Positions 1 to 10,234 of a DNA stretch of 64,000 nucleotides are shown piece by piece. Position 1 is the stretch's first letter. Each line of letters begins with the position of its first letter. Source of the stretch: JAFGLZ01 sp964622545 (GTDB lineage Bacteria > Planctomycetota > Phycisphaerae > UBA1845 > JAFGLZ01); assembly GCA_964622545.1 (NCBI GenBank), contig CAZUQM010000040.1, positions 3,075 through 67,074 on the forward strand. Reading direction: 5' to 3'. The translations under genes were made by a program, and so were the position numbers. Below the pieces are notes generated by a model. That model worked only from the letters and a program-made list of their open reading frames with translations. It did no database searches and was not told the DNA's origin.

Positions 1-238
1 CGGGTTCGCGTGGGGGCGAGGCTCCCGCCGAGCCGCAGAGCCGTTCACAGGAGTCGGCTCCGCAGGAGCTGCGCCCTCCCCGCGGACCGACAGATTCAAT
101 TGTGCTAGGCGGTCCCACGTAAGTTGCGTGGGGTTTGAGCGCCAGGAGACTGGCAGAGGGTGCGTCTTGCGCGAGCACACCCCAACGAACTGACCTAAGA
201 TCGCTTAGTCAGCCGGGCCTCTCACGCCGGCGCCGTCG
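1..238. other. Leading intergenic stretch with a repeat-like motif
   Basis: No convincing gene. Positions 11-34 read like GGGGGCGAGGCTCCC followed by GCCGAGCCG. A near copy with ACCGAGCCG occurs at about 31573-31595, so this is probably part of a dispersed intergenic repeat. The rest is ordinary GC-rich sequence downstream of the minus-strand gene that ends at 239. Confidence 0.4.
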
Positions 239-2914
239 CTACTCAAACCGGATCTCGTCGATGCAGACGTTGACGCCGCGGACGTTGCACGGGTCGAAGC
301 GGAGCGTCGTGACCCGGCCACGCCAGCGATGCACGTCCGACAAATCGACCGTGTACGTGTGCATCTCGCCGTCGGTCTTCAGCGGGAAGCGGAAGCTGGT
401 GGCCTCGGTCATGGCCCGGCTCGAGACCGAATAGAACATCTGCGCCTTCGTGCCGGCCGGCAGCGTGCCGTCGATCCGCATCCGCACGACGAGCCTGGTC
501 AGCTTGCGGGCATCGATGCGCCCAGGGCGGGCCATGATGGCCGGGTCGTGCGTGACGGTCTCGAAGCAGAGCTTGCCGTCACGGACCTGCATGTTGCCCA
601 CGCCCATCATGTCGGCCCAGCCCTCGGGGCCGCTCTGGAACGTCCAACGGATCTTGCCCGGCTCGTGGGGATAGTCGTACGGGCCGAGCCCGACGTCGGT
701 CGGCGCGATGTTCTGGGGCCAGGTGGACGGATCCCCTTTGGCGTAAACGCGTCGGATGGCCTCGAGCATGCGGAAGCCGAACTCGGTGTTGGGCATGATG
801 TAGCTGCCCTCGCCCCATTCGTTGACGGGCCCGAGCACGACGAACTGCCGGCCGAGCTGCCGGCAGTAGTCCTTGGCCTGGCGGAGGATGTTCTCGAAGC
901 GCTCCGGCGTGCGGCCGAGGATGACGCGGGCCTTGTCGCCGTGCCAGGGGCGCGAATCCCACCCGGTATCGACGACCGGGTAATAGACCAGCTCGCCGCA
1001 CCGGGCGACCTTCTCCTCCCACGTCTTGCGGACGGTCTCGACGATGTGCTGATACTGGTTGCGGCGGCGGTCGGCGACCCTGTCCGGTGCGTCGCCCCAC
1101 TCGTGGTAGTTGGTCGCGCCGTAGTAGCCCTCCTTGATCAGTGCCTCGACGCCCGACTTGGACTCGTGGCCGAACATCGCCAGAAAGCGGATGCCCTTGT
1201 GGCCGGCCTTGCGGGCCATGTCCTGCGACATGGCGAAGGCCTTCGCGACGGCGTCGGAGCCGCCCAGGTCGCGGCGGATGTTGTGCGGGCTCCAGAGGAA
1301 GACGGCCGGCCAGCCGTCGATGTGATAATACGTCGGCAAGGTGAAGTAGCGGTCGATCCACTCGCGCGTGACGTTCTCCCAGTCGTTCATCGAGTGCGAG
1401 CCCGGCGGGATGTGGTTGGCCCACATGATGGCGACCTGGAGGTGGTCGCGGTAACGGGCCTTGCGGTAGGCGTCGAACCAGTGTTCGAGGCTCTTGCGGC
1501 CCTTGATCCAGTACCAGTCGACGAGGAAGCAGGTGATGCCGTTTTCGACCGCCCACTTGATCTGCCAGTCGACGCACTCGGGGTTCGACTCGTCGTAATA
1601 GCCGAGCAGCGGCTTGCGGATCGGCGCGACGCGGCGGATGCAGTCCCACTTGGCGTCGGCCTGCCAGCCGGGGAAGTAGTAGGCGCAGATGTCCATGACG
1701 GTCTCGACCGGTTTGGGCGGCGGGACGTACTCGGCCTTGGGCAGATCCACCGCCGGCAGGATCCGTAGCTCCGCGGTAGCGGGAGGGGCCGCTCCTTTGC
1801 CCGAGCTGGAGAGCTTGGCGGCGTATGTTCCGGGTTGGTCGGCCTGGAGGAGCCATGTGAGGCTGCGTTGGTCGTCGTAGTCGGTGGCGGGCAGGTCGAC
1901 GACGGGTTTGCCCTCGACGAGCTTGACGCCCGACGGCAGGTCGAGCCTGACCCGCACGTGCTCGGTGGCCGATCCGCCGAGGTTGGCGAACTGGGCGAGC
2001 AGCCTGCAGGGCCTGCCCGCGCGGTTGATGGCGTCTTCGAGGCCGACGTAGTTGAGCGTCAGCTCGGGCGGTCCGGACGGCTGGTCGGCGATGGCCAGGG
2101 ATTCGACCGTGATCTTGGCATCGCTCGGAAGGTCCACGCCGATGGCGAGCAGGGGGCTCCGCCAGTTGGCAAGCCCGCCGACGTCGACGTTGATGTGCTG
2201 GGTCTGGCCACCGCCCCGGGCGGCGAAGGGCTGGCTCTGGACGTCGCGCACGCCGGATGCGAGCCAGAGCACTCGGCCGGCGGTCGGTTGCTCGGATCGG
2301 ACCACGAGCGTGACCCAGGGCTTGTCATCGACGGCCAGGCGGAGCGGCGGGCTGAGCAGGACGTGCGCGGCCGGGTGGATGCGCCAGGCCTTGGGGTCGG
2401 GGCCGATCGTCCAGCTCATCGTGTCGGTGAGGGGCTTGGAGGCGTCGGGCCAGGGCATGATGCGGATGGCGTCGATGTCGAAGCGTGCGTCGTCGTAGAG
2501 GTCGAGGCGGAGCTGGCGGATCGTGCCCTCGGGGTGCCAGCCGGGGACGATGACGACGTCCTCCCAGTCGCCCGTGCCGCGGAGCGTGAAGTGGGTGGTT
2601 TTCCGGGGCGAGAAGCCGTCGTACTTGCCCTCGGTTACGCCCGACCAGAAGAGCTGGCCCTGGCCGGGCTTGTCGGCCTTGACCCGCAACAGGACGAACT
2701 GCCACGGCGAGGCGGGGATGCTCAACCCCTTGCAGACGAAGAAGGGGTCCCACTCGACGGCGTCGGCGCTGAGGATGCCGTCGGCGTGCTTGACGTTGGC
2801 CAGGTGGCTGTTGGCGACCCAGGCGCGTGCGTCGGCCGGGGTGTCGAAGGTCCATTCGAGCTGGGGCGCGGCGGTCTGAGCGGTCAGGGCGGCGAGCGTG
2901 ACGAGTGCGGTCAT
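239..2914 (-). CDS. Secreted GH99/WbsX-like glycoside hydrolase-type protein
   Basis: About 891 residues. The ATG at 2914 is preceded by GGAGGA at 7-nt spacing, so it is preferred over the TTG five codons upstream. The N-terminus is a short hydrophobic signal (MTALVTLAALTAQTAAPQ), which predicts export. The first half looks like beta-sandwich or carbohydrate-binding modules. The central part (roughly residues 400-740) has the pattern of the GH99-like/WbsX family: YYFPGW, LLGYYDESNPECVDWQIKWA, FLVDWYW, and later PVNEWGEGSYIMP. The C-terminal 130 residues form another sandwich-like domain. Family knowledge suggests action on complex glycans; the substrate cannot be read from the sequence. It is a lone gene with no obvious operon partner. 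Confidence 0.8.
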   Translation of the reverse strand: MTALVTLAALTAQTAAPQLEWTFDTPADARAWVANSHLANVKHADGILSADAVEWDPFFVCKGLSIPASPWQFVLLRVKADKPGQGQLFWSGVTEGKYDGFSPRKTTHFTLRGTGDWEDVVIVPGWHPEGTIRQLRLDLYDDARFDIDAIRIMPWPDASKPLTDTMSWTIGPDPKAWRIHPAAHVLLSPPLRLAVDDKPWVTLVVRSEQPTAGRVLWLASGVRDVQSQPFAARGGGQTQHINVDVGGLANWRSPLLAIGVDLPSDAKITVESLAIADQPSGPPELTLNYVGLEDAINRAGRPCRLLAQFANLGGSATEHVRVRLDLPSGVKLVEGKPVVDLPATDYDDQRSLTWLLQADQPGTYAAKLSSSGKGAAPPATAELRILPAVDLPKAEYVPPPKPVETVMDICAYYFPGWQADAKWDCIRRVAPIRKPLLGYYDESNPECVDWQIKWAVENGITCFLVDWYWIKGRKSLEHWFDAYRKARYRDHLQVAIMWANHIPPGSHSMNDWENVTREWIDRYFTLPTYYHIDGWPAVFLWSPHNIRRDLGGSDAVAKAFAMSQDMARKAGHKGIRFLAMFGHESKSGVEALIKEGYYGATNYHEWGDAPDRVADRRRNQYQHIVETVRKTWEEKVARCGELVYYPVVDTGWDSRPWHGDKARVILGRTPERFENILRQAKDYCRQLGRQFVVLGPVNEWGEGSYIMPNTEFGFRMLEAIRRVYAKGDPSTWPQNIAPTDVGLGPYDYPHEPGKIRWTFQSGPEGWADMMGVGNMQVRDGKLCFETVTHDPAIMARPGRIDARKLTRLVVRMRIDGTLPAGTKAQMFYSVSSRAMTEATSFRFPLKTDGEMHTYTVDLSDVHRWRGRVTTLRFDPCNVRGVNVCIDEIRFE

Positions 2915-3231
2915 GGCGGTCTCCTCCAAGGTCAGGCTGATGAGGATACCTGCTGCGTGAGGCGCGTGAAAAGGGGGTCAGGCTCACTTCTTGGTTCCAT
3001 ATTCAGACGGCAGGGCGCGCGCCGGGTGGCATGCCCAAGCCGTTCCCACGGCTACGTGGGTGCGTGGGCATGGATCCGAGAAATGCTGACCATGGCCACG
3101 CGGGCAGCAGCGTGGCCATGCCACCCGCCACCAGCTCCACGGGTGCAGCAGGCTGTTGGACAGGCGTCTGTGCGTCGGATCCAATAGGGGGAGAGATCGC
3201 TGACGCAGGATCGATGAGGGGATACCGTGTT
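2915..3231. other. Intergenic region carrying nested inverted repeats
   Basis: There is no gene in this 317-bp gap between a minus-strand and a plus-strand gene. It is dominated by a symmetrical repeat element between 3024 and 3126 (see the repeat entry). The rest has no recognisable promoter of good quality. Confidence 0.6.
3024..3126. repeat. Nested inverted repeat, REP-like
   Basis: The outer arms GGGTGGCATG (3024-3033) and CATGCCACCC (3117-3126) are perfect reverse complements. Inside them lies a perfect 10-bp hairpin, CATGGCCACG (3091-3100) and CGTGGCCATG (3111-3120), with a 10-nt loop. Such GGGTGGCATG-type elements look like dispersed intergenic repeats. A related hairpin is present inside a coding region near 28701-28730. 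Confidence 0.6.
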
Positions 3232-3585
3232 ATGCCGGGCAAACGCATACCCAGTTCGAACGAGGAGTTGCTCGCCGAGTGCGATGTGGAGGTGTTTCGC
3301 TCGAGCGGTCCGGGCGGGCAGAACGTCAACCGTCGCGAGACGGCCGTGCGGCTGCGCCATCGACCCAGCGGCGTGGTCGTGGTCTGCCAGGACGAGCGGA
3401 CGCAGCGCCGCAACAAGGAGATCGCGCTGGTCCGGCTTCGCGCCAAGCTCGAGAAGCTCTATCGACGCCGCAAGCCGCGCATCCCCACCCGCAAGCCTCG
3501 CGGCGCGCGCGAGCGCGAGCTCGAGAGCAAGAAGCGTCACGGCCGGAAGAAGCAGCTCCGCGGTCGGGTTCGGCGGGAGGATTGA
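3232..3585 (+). CDS. Peptide chain release factor-like protein (ArfB/YaeJ type)
   Basis: About 117 residues. It carries the peptidyl-tRNA hydrolysis motif of class-I release factors (SSGPGGQNVNRRET, GGQ included) followed by a basic C-terminus rich in Lys and Arg (KRHGRKKQLRGRVRRED). It lacks the codon-recognition domains of RF1/RF2. This is the layout of ArfB/ICT1-like rescue factors, which release stalled ribosomes; the basic tail would sit in the mRNA channel. Two in-frame ATGs are possible: 3214 and 3232. The second has GAGGGG about 10 nt upstream and is used here. It stands alone, convergent with a minus-strand lipoprotein gene. Confidence 0.85.
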   Translation: MPGKRIPSSNEELLAECDVEVFRSSGPGGQNVNRRETAVRLRHRPSGVVVVCQDERTQRRNKEIALVRLRAKLEKLYRRRKPRIPTRKPRGARERELESKKRHGRKKQLRGRVRRED

Positions 3586-3656
3586 TCGGCGGTCGGACCG
3601 TGAGCGAAAAGGGCTGGGTCGCCTCGTCACGGCTGGGCACCAAGCGCGAGCGGAAC

Positions 3657-4535
3657 TCAGTCGGCGAGGCCGACGTCGAATCTATGGAACGCCGGGCGGT
3701 CATCGGGCGAGCGGGTGTAGACGGCCTGAAAGCCGCGGTCGTCCTTGATGTGCAGCCGGCCGTCGCGAATGCCGTAGACGAAGCCGGTGATGCTGTAGCG
3801 GTCGGGCGACTCGGCGGCCTCGAGGAAGACGTGGTCGGGCGTGATCCAGACGAGTCGTCCGCCGGGCACGGCCACCGCGACGTGAGGAACGGAGGAGCGG
3901 ACGCCGTGATCGTTCACGTGGTGGACGGTGCCGAGGATCACCCAGGCGTCGTGCTCGGGCGGCAGCGTGAACGTGCCATGCCAGCAGAAGGCCTCGCCCA
4001 CCCACGCGAACTGCGTGGCCGCGGGGCGGGGTTGGTCGGGCCCCATCGGTGAGGGTGACGTGTCGATGCGGTCCCAGCTGTGATCGACCTCCATGCGATC
4101 CCACAGGCCGTACCACAGGCCCGTGAACCTACCGAATGCTTTCTGAGCGGGGATGGGGCTACCTGGCATGCCGCGGATGGCCCGGGCGATCTGGTCGGGC
4201 GTCAGGGACGTGAAGGCGTCGATCGCCGGCCGGCCGCGAAGGGCGTCGCTGTCCGCCGCCGCGCGACAGAAGGCCACGATGCCCTCGGCCACGGCCTGGT
4301 CATGCCCTGTATCGCTGAGGCGTCGTCGGAACGCCTCAGCCCGCTTGAGGCCACGGCGTCGGTACGTATCGAGGTCGAGCCTCAACCGGGTGGCGAGGTC
4401 GCTTCGGATGGCCTTGCACCGGGCGACGTGGTCTTGCGGCGGCGAGGTCGGCGTCGTCGCACAGCCGGCGAGCGCGGCGCCTATCGGCAGTAGGATGCTC
4501 AGGCCGCCGCCCCTTCGTGTCAGCGGTTCAGCCAT
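3657..4535 (-). CDS. Predicted lipoprotein of unknown function, last gene of the selA-selB operon
   Basis: 292 residues. The N-terminus has a basic start, a hydrophobic stretch and a lipobox (AALAGCATT) with the acylated Cys near residue 25, followed by a Pro/Thr linker. The middle is helical and charged. The C-terminal half (from about residue 150) is rich in beta strands with Trp, Phe and His (LWYGLWDRMEVDHSW, VILGTVHHVNDHG) and could be a lipocalin-like barrel, but I do not recognise the family. The ATG at 4535 has AGGA at 7 nt. That Shine-Dalgarno overlaps the TGA of the upstream ORF, only 10 nt away, which implies translational coupling in an operon with selA, selB and the candidate selenoprotein. 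Confidence 0.75.
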   Translation of the reverse strand: MAEPLTRRGGGLSILLPIGAALAGCATTPTSPPQDHVARCKAIRSDLATRLRLDLDTYRRRGLKRAEAFRRRLSDTGHDQAVAEGIVAFCRAAADSDALRGRPAIDAFTSLTPDQIARAIRGMPGSPIPAQKAFGRFTGLWYGLWDRMEVDHSWDRIDTSPSPMGPDQPRPAATQFAWVGEAFCWHGTFTLPPEHDAWVILGTVHHVNDHGVRSSVPHVAVAVPGGRLVWITPDHVFLEAAESPDRYSITGFVYGIRDGRLHIKDDRGFQAVYTRSPDDRPAFHRFDVGLAD

Positions 4536-4545
4536 GCCGCGTTCC

Positions 4546-4815
4546 TCAGTCCAGGATCAGCCAGAGGCCGAGCGCGAACGCAACGATCGAGGAGAGCACG
4601 CAGGCCAGGGCCAGGTCTTTGTGCTCGTCCCTGACCAGACCCACGATGCCGGTGAGCAGCGCGGCCGGTACGGCTACGAACGGGACGTACCCTGCAAGGG
4701 TACAGATGGGGCTCGCTCAGCCAGGGGAGGCCCAGCTCAGCAGCAAGGGCAACGCCAAGCCGTAGAGCAGGACCTGGATCGACATCGTGCCGAAACGTCG
4801 GGGCATCTCGAGCAT
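4546..4815 (-). CDS. Small three-TM membrane protein with in-frame TGA: candidate selenoprotein
   Basis: Read through one TGA (4719-4717) the frame gives 89 residues: 32 codons, Sec33, 56 codons, then TGA at 4548-4546. Hydrophobic segments lie at about residues 12-29, 40-61 and 68-88, on both sides of the TGA. The context is G-U-A-S-P-I-C, so Sec33 could pair with Cys38. Thirteen nucleotides after the TGA a perfect 7-bp hairpin begins (GTACCCT, loop TGC, AGGGTAC; 4703-4687). This places the loop at +21 to +23, close to the spacing of the E. coli fdhF SECIS. The ORF starts 25 nt after selB stops and ends 10 nt before the lipoprotein starts. The ATG at 4815, or at 4806 (AAGGA 8 nt upstream), may be the start. 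The alternative is a nonsense-disrupted gene. I know no homologue. Confidence 0.65.
4687..4703 (-). promoter_or_regulatory. Putative bacterial SECIS hairpin
   Basis: A perfect 7-bp stem GTACCCT/AGGGTAC with loop TGC lies 14-30 nt downstream of the in-frame TGA at 4719-4717, inside the coding sequence. The loop carries a G at its second position. The distance and loop composition fit the loose consensus for bacterial SelB-binding elements. Binding by the SelB encoded just upstream is inference. Confidence 0.5.
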
Positions 4816-4839
4816 CCTTACCGGCTCACCGGCGCGCGA

Positions 4840-6747
<1,908 letters not shown>

Positions 6748-6752
6748 GCGGC

Positions 6753-8168
6753 TCAGGCCCCCGCGTTCAGCGTGTGGGTGAGGGCCTGCACGAGCGGCTC
6801 CTCCTCGCCAGGCAGGATCGTCCGCGGATCGATGAGCAGGCGGCCCTTCTGAATTCGCGCGAAGACGGCGGGTCGATGTTGGCGGAGGCGTCGACCCAGG
6901 GCCTCGGCGGACGTGGCCTTCGGCTCGATGACGACGAGCGTCGTGGCCAGGTTCTGGGCCGGCAGTGAGCCGCTGCCCATCTGGCTGAAGCCGGCGTCGG
7001 TGGTGACGGTCGCGGCGGCCGAGCCCTGGCTGACCGCGTCGGCGATGCGCCGGGCCTGCTCGGCGATCTCGGCCTGCGGGCGCATCAGCATGCGGAGGAT
7101 GGGCACCTCGGTAAGGGCGAGCTGCTCATCGAGGAAGAGCGAGAGCGTGGCCTCGAGCGGGGCGAGCGTGAGCTTGCCGACGCGGACGATGCGGGCCATG
7201 GGGTTCTTGCGGATCGCGTCGATGTAGCGGGCCTTGCCGAGGATGACGCCGCCCTGGTGGGCGCCGATGAGCTTGTCGGCGCTGGAAGTGATGACGTCCG
7301 CGCCGGAGCGGACCGAGTCGAGCAGCGTGGGCTCAGGCTCGAAGCCGAACCGCGAGAAGTCGATGAGGGCCCCGGCGCCGACGTCGTCGATCATCGGGAG
7401 GTCGTGCTCTTGGGCCAGCCGGACCAGGTCGTCCAGCGGCACCTCCGAGGTGAAGCCGATGATCTTGTAGTTGCTGGGGTGGAGCCGCATGATCGCGCCG
7501 GTGTTCTCGGTGATGGCGGCCTCGTAATCGCGGAGGTGCGTCTTGTTCGTCGTGCCGACCTCGACGAGCTTGACGCCGCTGGCGGCCATGACGTCGGGCA
7601 GCCGGAACGCCCCGCCGATCTCGACGAGCTGGCCGCGCGAGACGATGACCTCGCGACCTTTGGCCAGGGTGTTCAGCACGATGGACGTGGCGGCCGCGTT
7701 GTTGTTGACGACGGTCGCGGCCTCACAGCCGGTGATCTGTTGGAGGAGCCACTCGATGCGGCCGTCGCGCTTCGATCGCTTGCCGGCCTCGATGTCGGCC
7801 TGGAGCACGCAGTAGCCGTCGAGTTCGTCGGCGATCTGGTCGAGGGCCTTGCGGGCCAGCACGGCGCGCCCCAGTGCGGTGTGCAGGATGATGCCGGTGG
7901 CGTTGATGACCTTACGGTAGTGCGGCCCGACGACGAACGTCACGCGTTGGCGAGCCAGCTCGACGACGTCTCGGTAGAGCGAGGCTTCGTCCGCGGCCTC
8001 GTGCGACCCGTCGAGCACGCCCCGGCGGACCTGGTCGACGGCCCATCGGACGGCGTCGGCGAGGACCTGTCGCGGCGCGTCGTCGAGGCCGTCGTGGAGA
8101 TCGGGGTCGCTCAGGACGCGGTCGACCTTCGGCAGCAGCCTGAGCAGCGAGGGATCGGTGGCGGCCAT
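6753..8168 (-). CDS. selA: L-seryl-tRNA(Sec) selenium transferase SelA
   Basis: 471 residues, the full length of bacterial SelA. This PLP enzyme converts Ser-tRNA(Sec) to Sec-tRNA(Sec) using selenophosphate. The PLP lysine is in SSADKLIGAHQGG (Lys299). The N-terminal tRNA-recognition domain and the core motifs ATGIILHTALGRA and VNNNAAAT are all visible. The ATG at 8168 has GGGAG 6 nt upstream. It is the first gene of a minus-strand operon (selA-selB-small membrane ORF-lipoprotein), divergent from selD. Confidence 0.98.
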   Translation of the reverse strand: MAATDPSLLRLLPKVDRVLSDPDLHDGLDDAPRQVLADAVRWAVDQVRRGVLDGSHEAADEASLYRDVVELARQRVTFVVGPHYRKVINATGIILHTALGRAVLARKALDQIADELDGYCVLQADIEAGKRSKRDGRIEWLLQQITGCEAATVVNNNAAATSIVLNTLAKGREVIVSRGQLVEIGGAFRLPDVMAASGVKLVEVGTTNKTHLRDYEAAITENTGAIMRLHPSNYKIIGFTSEVPLDDLVRLAQEHDLPMIDDVGAGALIDFSRFGFEPEPTLLDSVRSGADVITSSADKLIGAHQGGVILGKARYIDAIRKNPMARIVRVGKLTLAPLEATLSLFLDEQLALTEVPILRMLMRPQAEIAEQARRIADAVSQGSAAATVTTDAGFSQMGSGSLPAQNLATTLVVIEPKATSAEALGRRLRQHRPAVFARIQKGRLLIDPRTILPGEEEPLVQALTHTLNAGA

Positions 8169-8513
8169 GGGATTCTCCCGGAGCGGCCTGGCCCGTCTGG
8201 GCGGCGGCTCGTGCGAGCAAGTCTCCGTGCATTGTTGGCTCCAGGGGGTTGCGGATCAAGCGGCACAGGCTGACGGTCGGGGTGAACGGGAAACACCCTT
8301 GCGGCAATCCGCAACGTGATGCGGTTTCGGCCTTCCCCAGGTCGCACGTGGAGGCCGGGGCGGGTAGTCGCGTCCCTCACGGCCGCAGCGATGAGCCACC
8401 CGATGACTCTGGATTTGTCCTGGAGGGGATTGGGGTTCACCCGCCTTGAAGGCGTTTTGCCCGGTTCATAGAATCAACTTCATGCGATTGGCCAGGCCGG
8501 CGAGGATACTCCC
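8169..8513. other. Divergent selA/selD control region
   Basis: A 345-bp gap between the divergent selenium operons. It contains a plausible selD promoter (8446-8474) and an 11-codon upstream ORF (8483-8518) whose stop overlaps the selD start. No good selA promoter hexamer pair was singled out. No other gene is supported on either strand. Confidence 0.6.
8446..8474 (+). promoter_or_regulatory. Putative sigma-70-type promoter of selD
   Basis: TTGAAG (8446-8451), a 17-nt spacer and TAGAAT (8469-8474). Transcription would start near 8481, a few nucleotides before the ATG of the 11-codon leader ORF. Confidence 0.5.
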
Positions 8514-8518
8514 GTGAA
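8483..8518 (+). CDS. Possible 11-codon leader ORF coupled to selD
   Basis: ATG at 8483 encodes MRLARPARILP and stops with the TGA of GTGA at 8514-8517, whose GTG is the selD start. With the predicted promoter the ATG would be almost leaderless. Overlap of stop and start suggests translational coupling, but no conservation can be tested here. Confidence 0.25.
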
Positions 8519-10220
8519 GAACATCGAGAAGCGCAAGCGCGTGATGGCCCGGTCCATGCGGCTGGGCCATTGCATCTGTGACCCGAAGCAGGCGTGTCCG
8601 TGTCCGACGCTACGTGAGCACGACGTCTGTCCGTGCGCGGGCGAGCGGCTGGAGAAGAAGCAGGACGGGCCGGTGCGTCTGTCGCGGATGGTGGACAAGG
8701 CCGGCTGTGCGTCGAAGATCGACCAGGCGGCGCTGAGGGCGGTGCTGGCGGGGCTGCCGGCGATCGACGATCCGAAGGTGCTGGTCGGCATGCCGGCGGC
8801 CGACGACGCAGGTGTGTACCAACTCAGCGACGACGTCGCGCTGGTGCAGACGGTGGACGTCTTCACGCCGTCGGTGGACGACCCGTACACGTTCGGCCAG
8901 ATCGCGGCGGCCAACTCGGTGAGCGACGTCTACGCGATGGGTGGTCGACCGATCTCGGCGCTGTCGATCATCGGCTTCCCGATACGCGAGGCCCCGGACG
9001 AGGTGCTCCACACGATCCTGCGCGGCGGCATCGACAAGATGGCCGAGGCGGGGGTAGCCGTCGTGGGCGGGCACAGCATGAACGACAAGGAGATCAAGGC
9101 CGGTTTCGCGGTGACGGGTCTGATCGATCCGAAGCGGGTGGCGACGAACGCGGCGGCGCGGCCGGGCGACGTGCTCGTGCTGACCAAGCCGATCGGCACG
9201 GGCATCATCGCGTTCGCGTCGCAGATCGATCGCGCGCCGGCCGGCGCGGCCGAGGCGATCGCGGCCTCGATGGCGTCGCTGAACAAGGCCGCGTCCGAGC
9301 GGATGGGCGACTTCGACGCCCATGCCTGCACGGACGTGACGGGCTTCGGGTTGATGGGCCACCTGACGACGCTCGCGGCCAGCAGCGGCGTCGACGTCGA
9401 GGTCGTGTGGGACGACATTCCGCTGTTCGACGGCGTGCTCGCGTGCATTGCCCAGGGCGTGCTGCCGGGGGCGATGGAGCGGAACAAGGAATCGGTCGGC
9501 GATCGCGTGGTGATGGGCGAAGGGACGCAGCCGCTGATGTTCGACGTCTGTTGCGACGCGCAGACCTCGGGCGGGCTGTTGATCGCCCTGCCGCAGGCAC
9601 GGGCCGGGGCGTTTTTGGAGCGCCTTGGCGCAGAGGGCGTGGCGGCGGCCGCGGTGATCGGGCGCGTGACGGCCGAGGGGCCCGGACGCGTGAGGCTGAT
9701 GACGCGCGGCGAGAGGGCGATTCGTGAGGAATCGTCGTGCCGCTCGTCGAAGGCCGCACCGTCGGTTGCCGACGAGACATCCTGTTGTTCGTCGGGGGGG
9801 GCTGCGGAAGCAGCGGCGTCGTCGTGTTGCTCTGACGGCGCGGCGAAACAGGAGGCGCCGGAGCCGTCCGAGGCGTGTTGCTCCGGACAGGCGACATCGT
9901 CCGAGGCGTGTTGCGCGGGCGAGGCTGAGGGGGCAGCGGCGCCGGCCTCCGGCGTGGCGGGCATCCAAGAGAGCTTCCAGGCGTTCATGAAGCGGGCGGG
10001 AGCCCCGGGCGCCTTGGACGCGGCCACCAAGCAGTCGATCGCGATCGCGCTGTCCGTCTTGGCCAAGTGCGAGCCTTGCTTGAAGGCACACCTCAAGAAG
10101 GCGCGCTCGATGGGCTTTACGCAGGAGGAGATCGACGAGGCGGCCTGGATGGCGATCTCGTTCGGCGGCTCGCCGACGATGATGTTCTATAATGGATTGC
10201 GGCGGACGGGTTCGTCCTAG
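8514..10220 (+). CDS. selD: Selenide water dikinase SelD with Cys-rich linker and C-terminal CMD/AhpD-like domain
   Basis: 568 residues, against about 350 for ordinary SelD. The core (about 54-398) makes selenophosphate from selenide and ATP. The catalytic pair is Cys65 and Lys68 in KAGCASK, aligning with GAGCGCK of E. coli, so Sec is not used here. N-terminal to it is a cysteine cluster, C20, C22, C28, C30, C39 and C41. Residues 405-475 are a low-complexity linker with CC pairs at 424, 438, 455 and 466. Residues 484-568 look like a carboxymuconolactone decarboxylase/AhpD domain with C519-E-P-C522 and His526. The GTG start has GAGG 8 nt upstream; the ATG at 8544 is an alternative. It lies 14 nt upstream of tRNA-Sec. 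Confidence 0.93.
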   Translation: MKNIEKRKRVMARSMRLGHCICDPKQACPCPTLREHDVCPCAGERLEKKQDGPVRLSRMVDKAGCASKIDQAALRAVLAGLPAIDDPKVLVGMPAADDAGVYQLSDDVALVQTVDVFTPSVDDPYTFGQIAAANSVSDVYAMGGRPISALSIIGFPIREAPDEVLHTILRGGIDKMAEAGVAVVGGHSMNDKEIKAGFAVTGLIDPKRVATNAAARPGDVLVLTKPIGTGIIAFASQIDRAPAGAAEAIAASMASLNKAASERMGDFDAHACTDVTGFGLMGHLTTLAASSGVDVEVVWDDIPLFDGVLACIAQGVLPGAMERNKESVGDRVVMGEGTQPLMFDVCCDAQTSGGLLIALPQARAGAFLERLGAEGVAAAAVIGRVTAEGPGRVRLMTRGERAIREESSCRSSKAAPSVADETSCCSSGGAAEAAASSCCSDGAAKQEAPEPSEACCSGQATSSEACCAGEAEGAAAPASGVAGIQESFQAFMKRAGAPGALDAATKQSIAIALSVLAKCEPCLKAHLKKARSMGFTQEEIDEAAWMAISFGGSPTMMFYNGLRRTGSS

Positions 10221-10234
10221 TGCCGCACGTATGC

